A stretch of DNA of 36,032 bases from assembly GCA_020630195.1 (NCBI GenBank), contig JAHDBV010000046.1, forward strand, positions 1 to 36,032. Direction: 5' to 3'. Source of the stretch: Acidimicrobiales bacterium. GTDB lineage: Bacteria; Actinomycetota; Acidimicrobiia; Acidimicrobiales; SZUA-35. Both the position numbers and the translations under genes were made by a program. A model generated the notes under the pieces. It saw only the letters and a list, made by a program, of their open reading frames with translations, searched no databases and had not been told where the DNA came from. Positions 22,662 through 30,367 of the stretch are shown here, piece after piece. Position 1 is the stretch's first letter. The number at the start of each line of letters is the position of its first letter.

Positions 22662-22787
22662 TGGCGGCTCCCTCGACGCGGTCTCGCCGGGCACGGCGAG
22701 CGACGGCACCGGCACCTGTGATGGCGGCTCCCTCGACGCGGTCTCGCCGGGCACGGCGAGCCACGGCACCGGCACCGGTGATGGCGC
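22655..22787 (+). repeat. 60-bp tandem repeat at the potB-potC junction (2.2 copies)
   Basis: Copies at 22655-22714 and 22715-22774 differ at one position (22702 G versus 22762 C). A third partial copy, with small changes, runs to 22787. Each full copy contains a 7-bp hairpin CTCGCCG-GGCA-CGGCGAG (22683-22700 and 22743-22760). The period is a multiple of three, so the reading frame through it is kept. Confidence 0.97.
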
Positions 22788-22792
22788 CATGA
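22661..22792 (+). CDS. Arg-rich repeat mini-ORF between potB and potC (43 aa)
   Basis: An open frame wholly made by the 60-bp tandem repeat: two copies of MAAPSTRSRRARRATAPAPV, then MAP and stop. It has an ideal ribosome binding site, GGGAGG at 22647-22652 with 8 nt to ATG 22661. The ATG overlaps the potB stop (TGATG) and its own TGA overlaps the potC ATG (ATGA). Ribosomes could thus pass from potB to potC by translating it. The peptide is strongly basic and unlike any family I know. It may be a real peptide, or only a translational bridge arisen when the repeat expanded. potC lies in another frame. Confidence 0.5.
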   Translation: MAAPSTRSRRARRATAPAPVMAAPSTRSRRARRATAPAPVMAP

Positions 22793-23619
22793 TCCGGGGT
22801 TGGACCGCCCGCCTGCTCGGGAGCGCCACCGGGCTCGTCTATTTCTTCCTCTACGCGCCCGTCCTGTTGCTGGTGGTGTTCAGCTTCTCCGCCGACCGCA
22901 ACGTCGGGCGTTGGGGCGGCTTCACCCTCGACTGGTACCGCGAGTTCGGTGCCAACGCCGAGGTGCAGGACGCCCTGCGCATCTCGCTCCAGGTGGCGGT
23001 GGTGTCCACGCTGATCGCCACGGTGCTCGGCACGATGGCGGCGCTCGCGCTCGAGCGGTTCCGCTTCCGGGGCAAGAAGGTCTTCGACGCCCTGCTCTAC
23101 CTGCCGATCATCATCCCCGACGTGACGATGGCGGTGATGATGCTGCTGTTCTTCACGTGGTCGCTCGACCTCGTCGACACCGTCACGGGGTTCACGCTCC
23201 GCAAGGGCGTCGGGACCGTGGTGGTGAGCCACATCGCGTTCAACATCTCGTTCGTGTCGGTGGTGGTCCGTGCCCGGCTCGACGGGATGGACCAGACCCT
23301 GGAGCAGGCCGCCGCCGATCTCTACGCCACCCGGTGGCAAGCGTTTCGCCATGTGACGTTGCCGTTGATTCTTCCGGGCGTGCTCGGCGGTGCCCTGCTG
23401 GCACTTACGCTGTCGCTCGACGACGTGGTCGTCACCCAGTTCGCCTCGGGCCCCGGCTCGACCACCCTCCCGGTGTTCGTGTTCAGCCTGATCCGGAAGG
23501 GCGTGACACCACTCATCAATGCCGTATCCGTGGTCATGCTCGTGATCTCGGTGCTCCTGGTCGTGCTGTCGCTCATCGCACAGCGGGCCAGCAGCTCCGA
23601 CGAGCCGGCCACTGAATGA
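22789..23619 (+). CDS. potC: Spermidine/putrescine ABC importer permease (PotC)
   Basis: A 276-aa permease, the second membrane subunit. It starts with a helix (GLVYFFLYAPVLLLVVFSF) and carries the PotC-like stretch LPIIIPDVTMAVMMLLFF and the EAA-type coupling loop LEQAAADLYATRWQAFRHVTLPLILPG (about residues 171-197). The end reaches RASSSDEPATE. ATG 22789 has no good Shine-Dalgarno of its own (GGTGAT is weak) and overlaps the mini-ORF stop, so its translation probably depends on the upstream ORF. potD follows after 13 bases. Confidence 0.94.
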   Translation: MIRGWTARLLGSATGLVYFFLYAPVLLLVVFSFSADRNVGRWGGFTLDWYREFGANAEVQDALRISLQVAVVSTLIATVLGTMAALALERFRFRGKKVFDALLYLPIIIPDVTMAVMMLLFFTWSLDLVDTVTGFTLRKGVGTVVVSHIAFNISFVSVVVRARLDGMDQTLEQAAADLYATRWQAFRHVTLPLILPGVLGGALLALTLSLDDVVVTQFASGPGSTTLPVFVFSLIRKGVTPLINAVSVVMLVISVLLVVLSLIAQRASSSDEPATE

Positions 23620-23632
23620 AGGGGAACACCCA

Positions 23633-24745
23633 ATGACACGCAAGCTCCTGAGCCTGCTCTTCGCCCTCGGCCTCGTGGCCGCGGCGTGCGGAGGATCCGA
23701 CGACGACGCCTCGGGTGAGGGCGAATCGGCCAGCGGCGACGCCGCGGCCTGTGCCGCCGGTCAGACCGACGGCGATCTCGCCTTCTTCAACTGGGCCGAG
23801 TACATCGACCCCGAACTGCTCACCGCCTTCGAGGCCGAGTTCGGCGTGACCGTCACCCAGGACACCTACGACTCGAACGAGGCGATGCAGCCGATCATCT
23901 CGGCCGGTGGCTCGGGCTACGACCTGATCGTGCCGTCCGACTACATGGTGTCGATCCTCATCGAGTCCGGCGACATCGCCGAGATCCAGAAGGACGCGAT
24001 CCCGAACCTGTCGAACCTGTCCGACGAGTTCGCCTCCGGCCTGCCGTTCGACCCCGACGCCACCTACTCGGTGCCGTACCAGTGGGGCACCACGGGCCTC
24101 GGCATCAACACCGCCGTCGTCGGCGACGTGCCCGAGACCTGGGGCCTGATCTTCGACCCGGCGCTGGCCGACCAGTTCGGTGGCCAGATCACGCTGCTCA
24201 ACGATCCCCGGGAGACCATGGGCGCCGCCCTGAAGTACCTCGGCTACTCGCTGAACACCACGAGCGAGAGCGAGCTCGAGGAGGCCAAGGCCCTCGTCGC
24301 CGAGGCGACCACCCGCCTCGCCGCCTATGAGTCGGATCAGTACGACGAGCTGCTCGGCACCGGTGAGACCGTGATCGCCCACGGCTACTCGGGCAACTTC
24401 CTCGTCCAGTTCGACGAGGCCGACAACCCCGATGACTTCACCTACTTCGTGCCGCAGGAAGGTGGCACCCGCTGGGTCGACAACATGGCCGTCGTGGCCG
24501 ATGCGCCGCACCCCTGCACCGCCCACACCTTCATCAACTTCCTGCTCGACGCCGAGAACGGTGCGGCGCTGACGAACTGGAACTACTACGCCAGCCCGAA
24601 CGCCGCCTCCGAGCCGTTCATCGATCCCGAGGTCCTCGAGGACCCGATCGTGTACCCGCAGGATCAGTCGAAGCTCGAGTTCATCTCCGACACCGGCGAC
24701 TTCGAGATCAACTTCACCGACGCCTTCATCGAGGCCAAGGGCTGA
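23633..24745 (+). CDS. potD: Polyamine-binding lipoprotein (PotD/PotF-like)
   Basis: A 370-aa extracellular solute-binding protein. The lipobox VAAACGG puts the lipid-bearing Cys at residue 19, followed by an acidic Gly/Ser linker. The mature domain opens LAFFNWAEYIDPELLTAFEAEFGVTV, then DTYDSNEAMQPII and GYDLIVPSDYMV, all typical of PotD/PotF. VPYQWGTTGLGIN and the late WNYYASPNAASEPF are also family-like. Which polyamine it binds cannot be told. AAGGGGAA lies about 7 bases before the ATG. It is the last gene of the operon, closed by a terminator. Confidence 0.95.
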   Translation: MTRKLLSLLFALGLVAAACGGSDDDASGEGESASGDAAACAAGQTDGDLAFFNWAEYIDPELLTAFEAEFGVTVTQDTYDSNEAMQPIISAGGSGYDLIVPSDYMVSILIESGDIAEIQKDAIPNLSNLSDEFASGLPFDPDATYSVPYQWGTTGLGINTAVVGDVPETWGLIFDPALADQFGGQITLLNDPRETMGAALKYLGYSLNTTSESELEEAKALVAEATTRLAAYESDQYDELLGTGETVIAHGYSGNFLVQFDEADNPDDFTYFVPQEGGTRWVDNMAVVADAPHPCTAHTFINFLLDAENGAALTNWNYYASPNAASEPFIDPEVLEDPIVYPQDQSKLEFISDTGDFEINFTDAFIEAKG

Positions 24746-24779
24746 GATCACTCCGGCCCTGAGCCGGATCTGCGTCGAG

Positions 24780-24816
24780 CGAGGCCCGGGCTCCGGCCCG
24801 GGCCTCGTCGCGTTTT
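24780..24816 (+). terminator. Rho-independent terminator of potABCD
   Basis: A 12-bp perfect stem (CGAGGCCCGGGC / GCCCGGGCCTCG) with a 4-nt loop, then TCGCG and TTTT at 24813-24816. It lies 34 bases after the potD stop and 25 before the end of a convergent gene. The rest of this 96-base gap holds nothing else. Confidence 0.87.
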
Positions 24817-24841
24817 CGGGTCCCCGGCAACGGGTGGGGCG

Positions 24842-26050
24842 TCAGTCGCCGCCGAGGTGGAGACAGGCGAGGGCGGCGAGGCCGTAGAGCCCCATGCCGA
24901 CCGGCATCGCCGTGATCGTGTCGTCGCCGAGGCGACCGTCGAGCACGGCAGCCAGCAGCGCTCCGGGGCCGAGCTGGGCGAAGCCGAGCAACGAGGCCCC
25001 GGTGCCGGCCTGCTCGCCGAGTGGGTCGAGCGCGAGTGCGGTCGTGATGGGGGTGAGGATGCTGTTCAGCCCGTTGGCGGCGCAGACCCACACGACCCAC
25101 ACCCAGAACGAGGGGAGCCCGTCGCCGGCGATCGTCACCGCCGCGCCGATGGCTGACACGGCGATGAACGCGACCGAGCCGCCGAGCCCCACGGGGCGGG
25201 CACCGAACCGTCCGATGAACCAGCGGTTCGCGAGCAGGCTCGTGGCCATCACCAGTCCGGAGAGGGCGAAGATCCCGGCGAACCACCCGGGGCGCCCGTA
25301 GCGATCGGCCACGATCGGCTGGGCGGAGCCGAGGTAGTGGAAGAACGCGCCGCCGAGGAACATCGCCGCGCCCATGGCGCCGAGGGCGGAGCGGGTCCGC
25401 AGGATCGATCGGAGCCCGGCGAGCTGCGCGGCCGGAGCGAGGGGCCGCCGGTGGGTCGGATCCATCGTCTCGCCGAACCAGATGACTCCGAGCGCCCCGG
25501 CGCCGAACAGTCCGGCCCCGATGAGCATGATCGTGCGCCAACTCCCGACCACGAGGATCCCCTCACCGACGAGGGGCATGAGGACGGGGCCGATCAGGAA
25601 CACGGCGCTGGCGATGGTGGCGACCCGGGCGAGTCGGTCGCCGTCGAACAGGTCTCGCGCGATCGCGTTGCGGAGGCTGGCCGGCGCGGCCGCCCCGGCC
25701 CCCCACACGGCCCGCGCCACCAGCATCGCCACCGCATCGTCGACCGCGGCGGTGGCGAGGGCACCGAGGCCGCCGACGGCGCAACCGAGCAACAGGGTGC
25801 TGCGCCGCCCGAACCGGTCGGCGAGCGGCCCCCACACGAGGGTGCCCACGCCCATGCCCGCGAGGAACGTGGTGACCGTGAGCGACGTCGACCACCCCCG
25901 ATCGGAGAAGCCGATGTCGGTGTCGATCTCGTCGAAGGCGGGCAGGGCCGCCTCGACACCGAACGCCATGACGATCGCGAGTCCGGCGATCACCGCGACG
26001 GCGATGGCCTCCGACCGTTGCCGGGCCGGACGGGTGTGGGCCGTGGTCAC
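24842..26050 (-). CDS. MFS exporter, Bcr/CflA (DHA1) type
   Basis: A 402-aa major facilitator with 12 hydrophobic segments. The loop 2-3 motif is GPLADRFGRRSTLL, and the helix-4/5 region WGAGAAAPASLRNAIARDLFDGDRLAR resembles Bcr/CflA drug exporters (RDLF...). Substrate is unknown. The GTG start at 26050 overlaps the stop of the FAH-family gene by 4 bases. That suggests it belongs to an operon with that enzyme and the HD protein, and may export a product or substrate of the pathway. Confidence 0.87.
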   Translation of the reverse strand: MTTAHTRPARQRSEAIAVAVIAGLAIVMAFGVEAALPAFDEIDTDIGFSDRGWSTSLTVTTFLAGMGVGTLVWGPLADRFGRRSTLLLGCAVGGLGALATAAVDDAVAMLVARAVWGAGAAAPASLRNAIARDLFDGDRLARVATIASAVFLIGPVLMPLVGEGILVVGSWRTIMLIGAGLFGAGALGVIWFGETMDPTHRRPLAPAAQLAGLRSILRTRSALGAMGAAMFLGGAFFHYLGSAQPIVADRYGRPGWFAGIFALSGLVMATSLLANRWFIGRFGARPVGLGGSVAFIAVSAIGAAVTIAGDGLPSFWVWVVWVCAANGLNSILTPITTALALDPLGEQAGTGASLLGFAQLGPGALLAAVLDGRLGDDTITAMPVGMGLYGLAALACLHLGGD

Positions 26051-26874
26051 CCGCAGCGGTTCACGAGTTCGCCGACGCCCTCGATGGTGCAACGCACCTC
26101 GTGGCCGGCCTGCAACCACTCGGGAGGGGTGCGGGCCGCCCCCACCCCGCCGGGGGTGCCGGTGGCGATGACGTCCCCCGGGTCGAGGGTCATCACGCGG
26201 GAGAGGTCGACGAGGATGTCGACCACTCCGAACACGAGCTCGGAGGTCGAGCTCTGCTGCTTCACCTCACCGTCGACGGTGCAGGTGATGGCGAGTCCCG
26301 ACCCGTCGGGAGCGGGGAGTTCGTCGGGAGTGACGAGCTCGGGGCCCACCGGTGTGGTGCCCTCGAAGGTCTTGCCGGCGAGGAACTGGCTCGTGCGTCG
26401 CTGATAGTCCCGGACGGAGACGTCGTTCAGCACCGTGAAGCCGCCGATGGCGGCGAGGGCCTGCTCCGGTGTGGCGTGGCGGAGCTCCCGGCCGATCACG
26501 ACGGCGAGCTCGACCTCCCAGTCGACGTGGGTCGACACGTCGGGGGCCGGCAGTGCGATGTCGTCGCCGTGGCCGATCAGGGCCCGGGCGTACTTGGCGA
26601 AGTAGGTGGGGGCGCCGGGCGCCTCCCGACCCATCTCCGCGATGTGGTCGGCGTAGTTGACGCCGACGCAGACGATCTTGTCGGGCCGTGTGACGAGCGG
26701 TGCGTGGTCGGCCTCGGCGACGGTGACCGTGCCGCCGTCGAGTCCGTCCAGTCGATCGATCGCCCCGTCCCGCAGCACCTCACCGACATCGGTGTGGGGC
26801 AGCAGTCGATACGCCTCGCCCTCACGGACGGCGGCCCGGGTCCCGCCGAGGTGGCGGAGTGTGGCGAGGCGCAC
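26047..26874 (-). CDS. Fumarylacetoacetate hydrolase family protein
   Basis: A 275-aa enzyme of the FAH superfamily, which includes acylpyruvate hydrolases, hydratases and decarboxylases of aromatic catabolism. Visible are KIVCVGVNYADHIAEMG (about residues 66-82), the metal-binding DWEVELAVVIGRELR (Glu-x-Glu type), GFTVLNDVSVRDYQRR, FLAGKTFEGTTPVGPELVT and the C-terminal GDVIATGTPGGVG. The exact reaction cannot be fixed from sequence. GTG 26874 starts 1 base after the stop of the HD gene. Confidence 0.92.
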   Translation of the reverse strand: MRLATLRHLGGTRAAVREGEAYRLLPHTDVGEVLRDGAIDRLDGLDGGTVTVAEADHAPLVTRPDKIVCVGVNYADHIAEMGREAPGAPTYFAKYARALIGHGDDIALPAPDVSTHVDWEVELAVVIGRELRHATPEQALAAIGGFTVLNDVSVRDYQRRTSQFLAGKTFEGTTPVGPELVTPDELPAPDGSGLAITCTVDGEVKQQSSTSELVFGVVDILVDLSRVMTLDPGDVIATGTPGGVGAARTPPEWLQAGHEVRCTIEGVGELVNRCG

Positions 26875-26875
26875 C

Positions 26876-27466
26876 TCAGTCGGTGACCGTGGTGGGCGAC
26901 AGCACCTTGCGGATCAGCGGCTCGTAGTGCGACAGGGGCGCCGAGGTGTACGCGGGGTCGAAGGCGACCGAGTCGTACTTGGCGCAGAACTCCTCGGTGT
27001 AGTCGAAGTACTCCGAGTCACGGAACGCCTCGCGGGCGTTGCCGTCGAGGCCGTCGATGTAGTCCCAGAAGTAGTAGCCCTGGAAGATGCCGTGCTTCTC
27101 GACCATCCAGTGGTTGGCCTTGGACACGAATGGCTTGAGGATCGCGGCGGCGATGTCGGGGTGTGCGAACGGCGACAGGGTGTCGCCGATGTCGTGGAGC
27201 AGGGCGCAGAGGATGTACTCCTCGTCCCGGCCGTCCTCCTCGGCGCGGGTGGCGGTCTGGAGACAGTGCTCGAGCCGGTTGACCGGGAAGCCACCGTGGT
27301 CCGACTCGAGGTCGCTCATGAGCTGGATGACACGGTCGGCCACGTGGCTCTGGGTCACCTGGAGCTGGGGCACGATGAGGTCCCAGTCCTCCTTGGTGGA
27401 TTCGGCGAACGAGGTGAACGTGGCCCGGGGCGGGGCCTCGGTCGGCGGCAGCTGTGTGTCGGTCAT
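26876..27466 (-). CDS. HD-domain protein (PhnZ-like oxygenase or phosphohydrolase)
   Basis: A 196-aa HD-domain protein. Metal-binding residues are His67 (RLEHCLQTA) and His91-Asp92 (LLHDIGD), with a further His at about 102. After the HD core comes FRDSEYFDYTEEFCAKYDSVAFDP. An HD core followed by a Y-D...A-F-D segment is familiar from the mixed-valent diiron oxygenase group around PhnZ/TmpB, so an oxidative reaction is possible. A plain phosphohydrolase is the alternative. It is first in an operon with the FAH enzyme and the MFS gene. The ATG has TACCAT 6 nt upstream. Confidence 0.78.
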   Translation of the reverse strand: MTDTQLPPTEAPPRATFTSFAESTKEDWDLIVPQLQVTQSHVADRVIQLMSDLESDHGGFPVNRLEHCLQTATRAEEDGRDEEYILCALLHDIGDTLSPFAHPDIAAAILKPFVSKANHWMVEKHGIFQGYYFWDYIDGLDGNAREAFRDSEYFDYTEEFCAKYDSVAFDPAYTSAPLSHYEPLIRKVLSPTTVTD

Positions 27467-27472
27467 GGCCGA

Positions 27473-27478
27473 ATGGTA
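27473..27478 (-). promoter_or_regulatory. Putative -10 box of the HD-FAH-MFS operon (leaderless)
   Basis: TACCAT on the minus strand with 6 nt to the ATG at 27466, and no ribosome binding site. Confidence 0.55.
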
Positions 27479-27518
27479 GGTGGTGACCCCACATGCGGTC
27501 ACGACGAGCGGTGTCGCA

Positions 27519-27524
27519 TAGCGT
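27519..27524 (+). promoter_or_regulatory. Putative -10 box of the aminotransferase operon
   Basis: TAGCGT in a CATAGCGT context, about 29 bases before ATG 27553. Unlike many neighbours, this gene also has a Shine-Dalgarno (GAGGGG, 6 nt from the ATG). Confidence 0.45.
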
Positions 27525-27552
27525 GCGGCCGACGACGTGAGAGGGGTCGACG

Positions 27553-28635
27553 ATGACGATCGGACGGGTACGACCGGCCGTGGCGGCGATGCCGTCGTAC
27601 CGGCCGGGCAAGGACGCGAAACAGGCCGAGGCGGAGCACGGGATCACCGACGCGATCAAGCTCGCGTCGAACGAGAACCCGATGCCGCCGATCGCCGGGG
27701 TCGTCGAGGCGATCGCCGCGGCCGCTGCGGGCATCAACCGCTATGCCGACCACCGGGCCACGGCGATGCGGGCCGCGCTCGCCGCCCAGTTGGGCGTGGC
27801 GGCCGAGGCCGTCACGGTCGCCCCCGGCTCGTCCGGGATCCTCCAGCAGCTCTTCCTGACCTTCGTCGACGCCGGCGACGAGGTCGTCTACCCCTGGCGG
27901 TCGTTCGAGGTCTACCCCGTCTACACCCAGCTCGTCGGCGGGACGGCGGTGACCGTCCCACTCGTCGACCACATCGTCGACCTCGACGCCGTGGCCGACG
28001 CCATCACCCCGTCGACGAAGCTCGTCTTCCTCGCCAACGCCAACAACCCGACGGGTACGGCCGTGACCACCGCGCAGCTGGCCGAGTTCTGTGCTCGTGT
28101 GCCCGACGACGTGATCGTCTGCGTCGACGAGGCCTACCGCGAGTTCGCCGACCCGGCCCTCGGCGACCCCGTCACCGACCTGTTGCCCCGATTCCCGAAC
28201 GTGATCGTCACCCGCACCTTCTCGAAGGCGGCCGGCCTCGCCGGGCTGCGTGTGGGCTACGCCATCGCCCATCCCGACCTGATCGCCTCGGTCGACAAGA
28301 CCCAGGCGCCGTTCGCCGTGAACGCACTCGCCCAAGCCGGTGCGCTGGCCGCCATCGACCACCAGGCCGAGGTCGATGCACGGGTGGCGGTGCTGCTCGC
28401 CGAGCGGAGCCGGGTCGTGGCCGCCCTCACCGACCTCGGTTGGGCGCCGCCGACGTCGCAGGCCAACTTCGTCTGGCTCGACACCGGTGAGCGGACCGAC
28501 GGCTGGTTCGTCGAGCTCGAACGCCGCGGGGTCGTCACCCGCCCCTTCACGGGCGAGGGCATCCGGGTGACCATCTCGACCCCGGAGGAGAACGACCGCT
28601 TCCTCGCCGCCTGGGCCGATGTGACGTCCGGGTGA
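27553..28635 (+). CDS. HisC-like aminotransferase (histidinol-phosphate/aromatic)
   Basis: A 360-aa fold-type I PLP aminotransferase of the HisC group. The early IKLASNENPMPP (about residues 35-46), the phosphate loop APGSSGILQQL, NANNPTGT, VDEAYREFAD and the Schiff-base Lys225 in TFSKAAGLAGLRVGYA all match; the C-terminal Arg is in GIRVTIST. HisC and the aromatic aminotransferase Pat cannot be separated by eye. The gene is not in a his operon; it is coupled to an MFS transporter, so Pat or another role is at least as likely. Confidence 0.88.
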   Translation: MTIGRVRPAVAAMPSYRPGKDAKQAEAEHGITDAIKLASNENPMPPIAGVVEAIAAAAAGINRYADHRATAMRAALAAQLGVAAEAVTVAPGSSGILQQLFLTFVDAGDEVVYPWRSFEVYPVYTQLVGGTAVTVPLVDHIVDLDAVADAITPSTKLVFLANANNPTGTAVTTAQLAEFCARVPDDVIVCVDEAYREFADPALGDPVTDLLPRFPNVIVTRTFSKAAGLAGLRVGYAIAHPDLIASVDKTQAPFAVNALAQAGALAAIDHQAEVDARVAVLLAERSRVVAALTDLGWAPPTSQANFVWLDTGERTDGWFVELERRGVVTRPFTGEGIRVTISTPEENDRFLAAWADVTSG

Positions 28636-29792
28636 GCACACCGGGGCTCTCCTCCCACGGCAAACGGGTCGCGTTCGGGCTCTTCGCGATCGCCTACGGC
28701 ACGAACGTGTCGACCCCGTTCCTCGTCACCTACCGGGAACGCCTCGATCTCACCGTCTGGCAGAGCCAGACGATCTTCACCGTCTACGTGGTCGGCATCC
28801 TCGCCACCCTGCTCGTCGCCGGGCCGCTGTCGGATCGGATCGGACGACGGGCCGTCGTGCTGCCGGCCGGGCTGCTGTCGATCGTCGCGTCGCTGGTGTT
28901 CATCCCCGGACGCAACAGCTTCGCCCTGTTGCTCATCGGGCGGTTCTTCCTCGGAGTCGTCTCCGGCGCGGCCCTCGGGGTGGCGGCGGCGTGGTTGCAG
29001 GAGGTGGCCGGGCGTGGTGCCGAGCAGCGTGCCGCCGTGCTCACCACGCTGCTGACCTTCGCCGGCTTCGGTGGCGCACCACCCGTGTCGGCGCTGTTCG
29101 AGGTGCTCGACCTCGCCCCGCTCGTCTCACCGTTCCTCGTGCACGTGGCCCTGATGGCGGTGGGCCTGATCGTGCTGTGGCCCGTGCCCGACCCGCGGCC
29201 CCGGGTGCCCGGTGGGCGGCTCCGTGTCGACCTCGGTGTCCCGGCGGCGTCCCGGCGCCGCTTCCTGACGGTGGTCGTGCCGGCCGCCGTGTGGGTGTTC
29301 GGGTTCCCGTCGGTCGGGTTCGCCCTCCTGCCGGTGCTCGTCGGTGAGTTCGTGTCATCGGGCGTGGTCGTGATCGCTGCGGCCTGTGGTGCCCTCACCG
29401 CCTTCGCCGGTCTGCTCGCCCGTCCGATCCTGGCCCGCGTCCCGGTCACCCGGGCGCTGCCCCTGGCGCTGCTCGGCGGTGCGTGTGGCTACCTGCTCGG
29501 GCTCTGGGGCTTCGCCGCCGGCACCTGGGCGCCCGTCCTGCCCGCCACGGTGCTGCTCGGTGGATCGTCCGGTGTGCTCACGGCGGGCTGCCTCACGCTG
29601 CTCGGCGAGATGGCCGACGACGACCGGCGGGGTGCGCTCGCCTCGACCTTCTACCTGCTCGCCTACCCGGGGATGGCCATGCCGACCATCCTCACGACCA
29701 TCGCCCTGGCGGCCTCGATCGAGGCGGCGCTGGCCGGTGCGATCGTGCTGGCCATGGCGAGCTCGACGGCGTTGTGGAGGAATGTCCGCTGA
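28632..29792 (+). CDS. MFS transporter
   Basis: A 386-aa major facilitator with about 12 helices. The conserved loop is GPLSDRIGRRAVVL (about residues 63-76), with IGRFFLGVVSGAALGVAAAWLQE in helices 4-5. The central loop carries VPDPRPRVPGGRLRVDLG. No close functional class can be named. GTG 28632 overlaps the aminotransferase stop by 4 bases, so the two are co-translated, perhaps to move an amino or keto acid. Ends 11 bases before the next gene. Confidence 0.85.
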   Translation: MSTPGLSSHGKRVAFGLFAIAYGTNVSTPFLVTYRERLDLTVWQSQTIFTVYVVGILATLLVAGPLSDRIGRRAVVLPAGLLSIVASLVFIPGRNSFALLLIGRFFLGVVSGAALGVAAAWLQEVAGRGAEQRAAVLTTLLTFAGFGGAPPVSALFEVLDLAPLVSPFLVHVALMAVGLIVLWPVPDPRPRVPGGRLRVDLGVPAASRRRFLTVVVPAAVWVFGFPSVGFALLPVLVGEFVSSGVVVIAAACGALTAFAGLLARPILARVPVTRALPLALLGGACGYLLGLWGFAAGTWAPVLPATVLLGGSSGVLTAGCLTLLGEMADDDRRGALASTFYLLAYPGMAMPTILTTIALAASIEAALAGAIVLAMASSTALWRNVR

Positions 29793-29803
29793 GCGGGAAC
29801 CGG

Positions 29804-30340
29804 ATGCCGCTCGGCCGACGTCCAACGGGCATGCGCCGTCTCATCATCGTCTTCTTCGTCGCCCTGATCGTGGCGGGGGCCGTGGCCGTCGCCCGCGGAT
29901 CCGACGAACCGGCCGACGAGGTCACGCTCGACGGCGAGCTGCGGTTCGACAACATCGTCGATGCCCGGGCCGAGCTCGCGGCGTCCGAGGACCGGTGGGC
30001 GGCGTCGGAGCCCGACGGCTACATCTGGCGGGTCTTCACGAACCTCCCGGAGCCGGCCATCGAGACGACCGTCGACGGGGGCGTCGTGGTCGACACCGTG
30101 GCGGCCGACCACGCCTGGGATTCCCTGCCGCGCACCCCGGAGGCCGCGTTCGAGATCGTCGACGGTCTGATCCGTCAGATCGAGGACGACCCGGGCCGGG
30201 AGGGGAACTGGTCGGAGTGCACCGGGTTGTTCTTCTCGTTCGACTTCGACCCGACCTACGGCGTGCCGCTCGACTGGGGCGACTCCGACCCGTGCTCGGA
30301 CGTGATCGGGGTCTACTTCGAGTTCGAGCCGCTCGGCTGA
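29804..30340 (+). CDS. Membrane-anchored DUF6174-like protein
   Basis: A 178-aa protein with one N-terminal hydrophobic segment (LIIVFFVALIVAGAVAVA, about residues 13-30) acting as a signal or anchor, then a soluble extracellular domain. The pattern RWAASEPDGYIWRVFTNLPEPA, a VDTVAADHAWDSLPRTPEAAFEIV core and a late FDFDPTYGVPLDWGDSDP recall DUF6174 proteins, whose function is unknown. Two Cys (CTGLFF, PCSDV) could form a disulfide. ATG 29831 (MRRLIIVFF) is an equally plausible start. It is possibly the last gene of the aminotransferase operon. Confidence 0.65.
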   Translation: MPLGRRPTGMRRLIIVFFVALIVAGAVAVARGSDEPADEVTLDGELRFDNIVDARAELAASEDRWAASEPDGYIWRVFTNLPEPAIETTVDGGVVVDTVAADHAWDSLPRTPEAAFEIVDGLIRQIEDDPGREGNWSECTGLFFSFDFDPTYGVPLDWGDSDPCSDVIGVYFEFEPLG

Positions 30341-30367
30341 GCGACGGAGGTGCGAGCTGCCGGCGCG

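Noticed and set aside
22683..22760. Hairpins CTCGCCG-GGCA-CGGCGAG as terminators between potB and potC
   Set aside because: No T-tract follows either copy, and both lie inside an open frame in the middle of an operon; the real terminator is after potD.
22655..22787. CRISPR array or transposon end
   Set aside because: The repeats are directly abutted with no spacers, there are only 2.2 copies, and no cas or transposase gene is present.
27553..28635. Firm hisC assignment
   Set aside because: No other histidine genes are adjacent and aromatic aminotransferases share the same motifs, so I kept a HisC-like label without a symbol.
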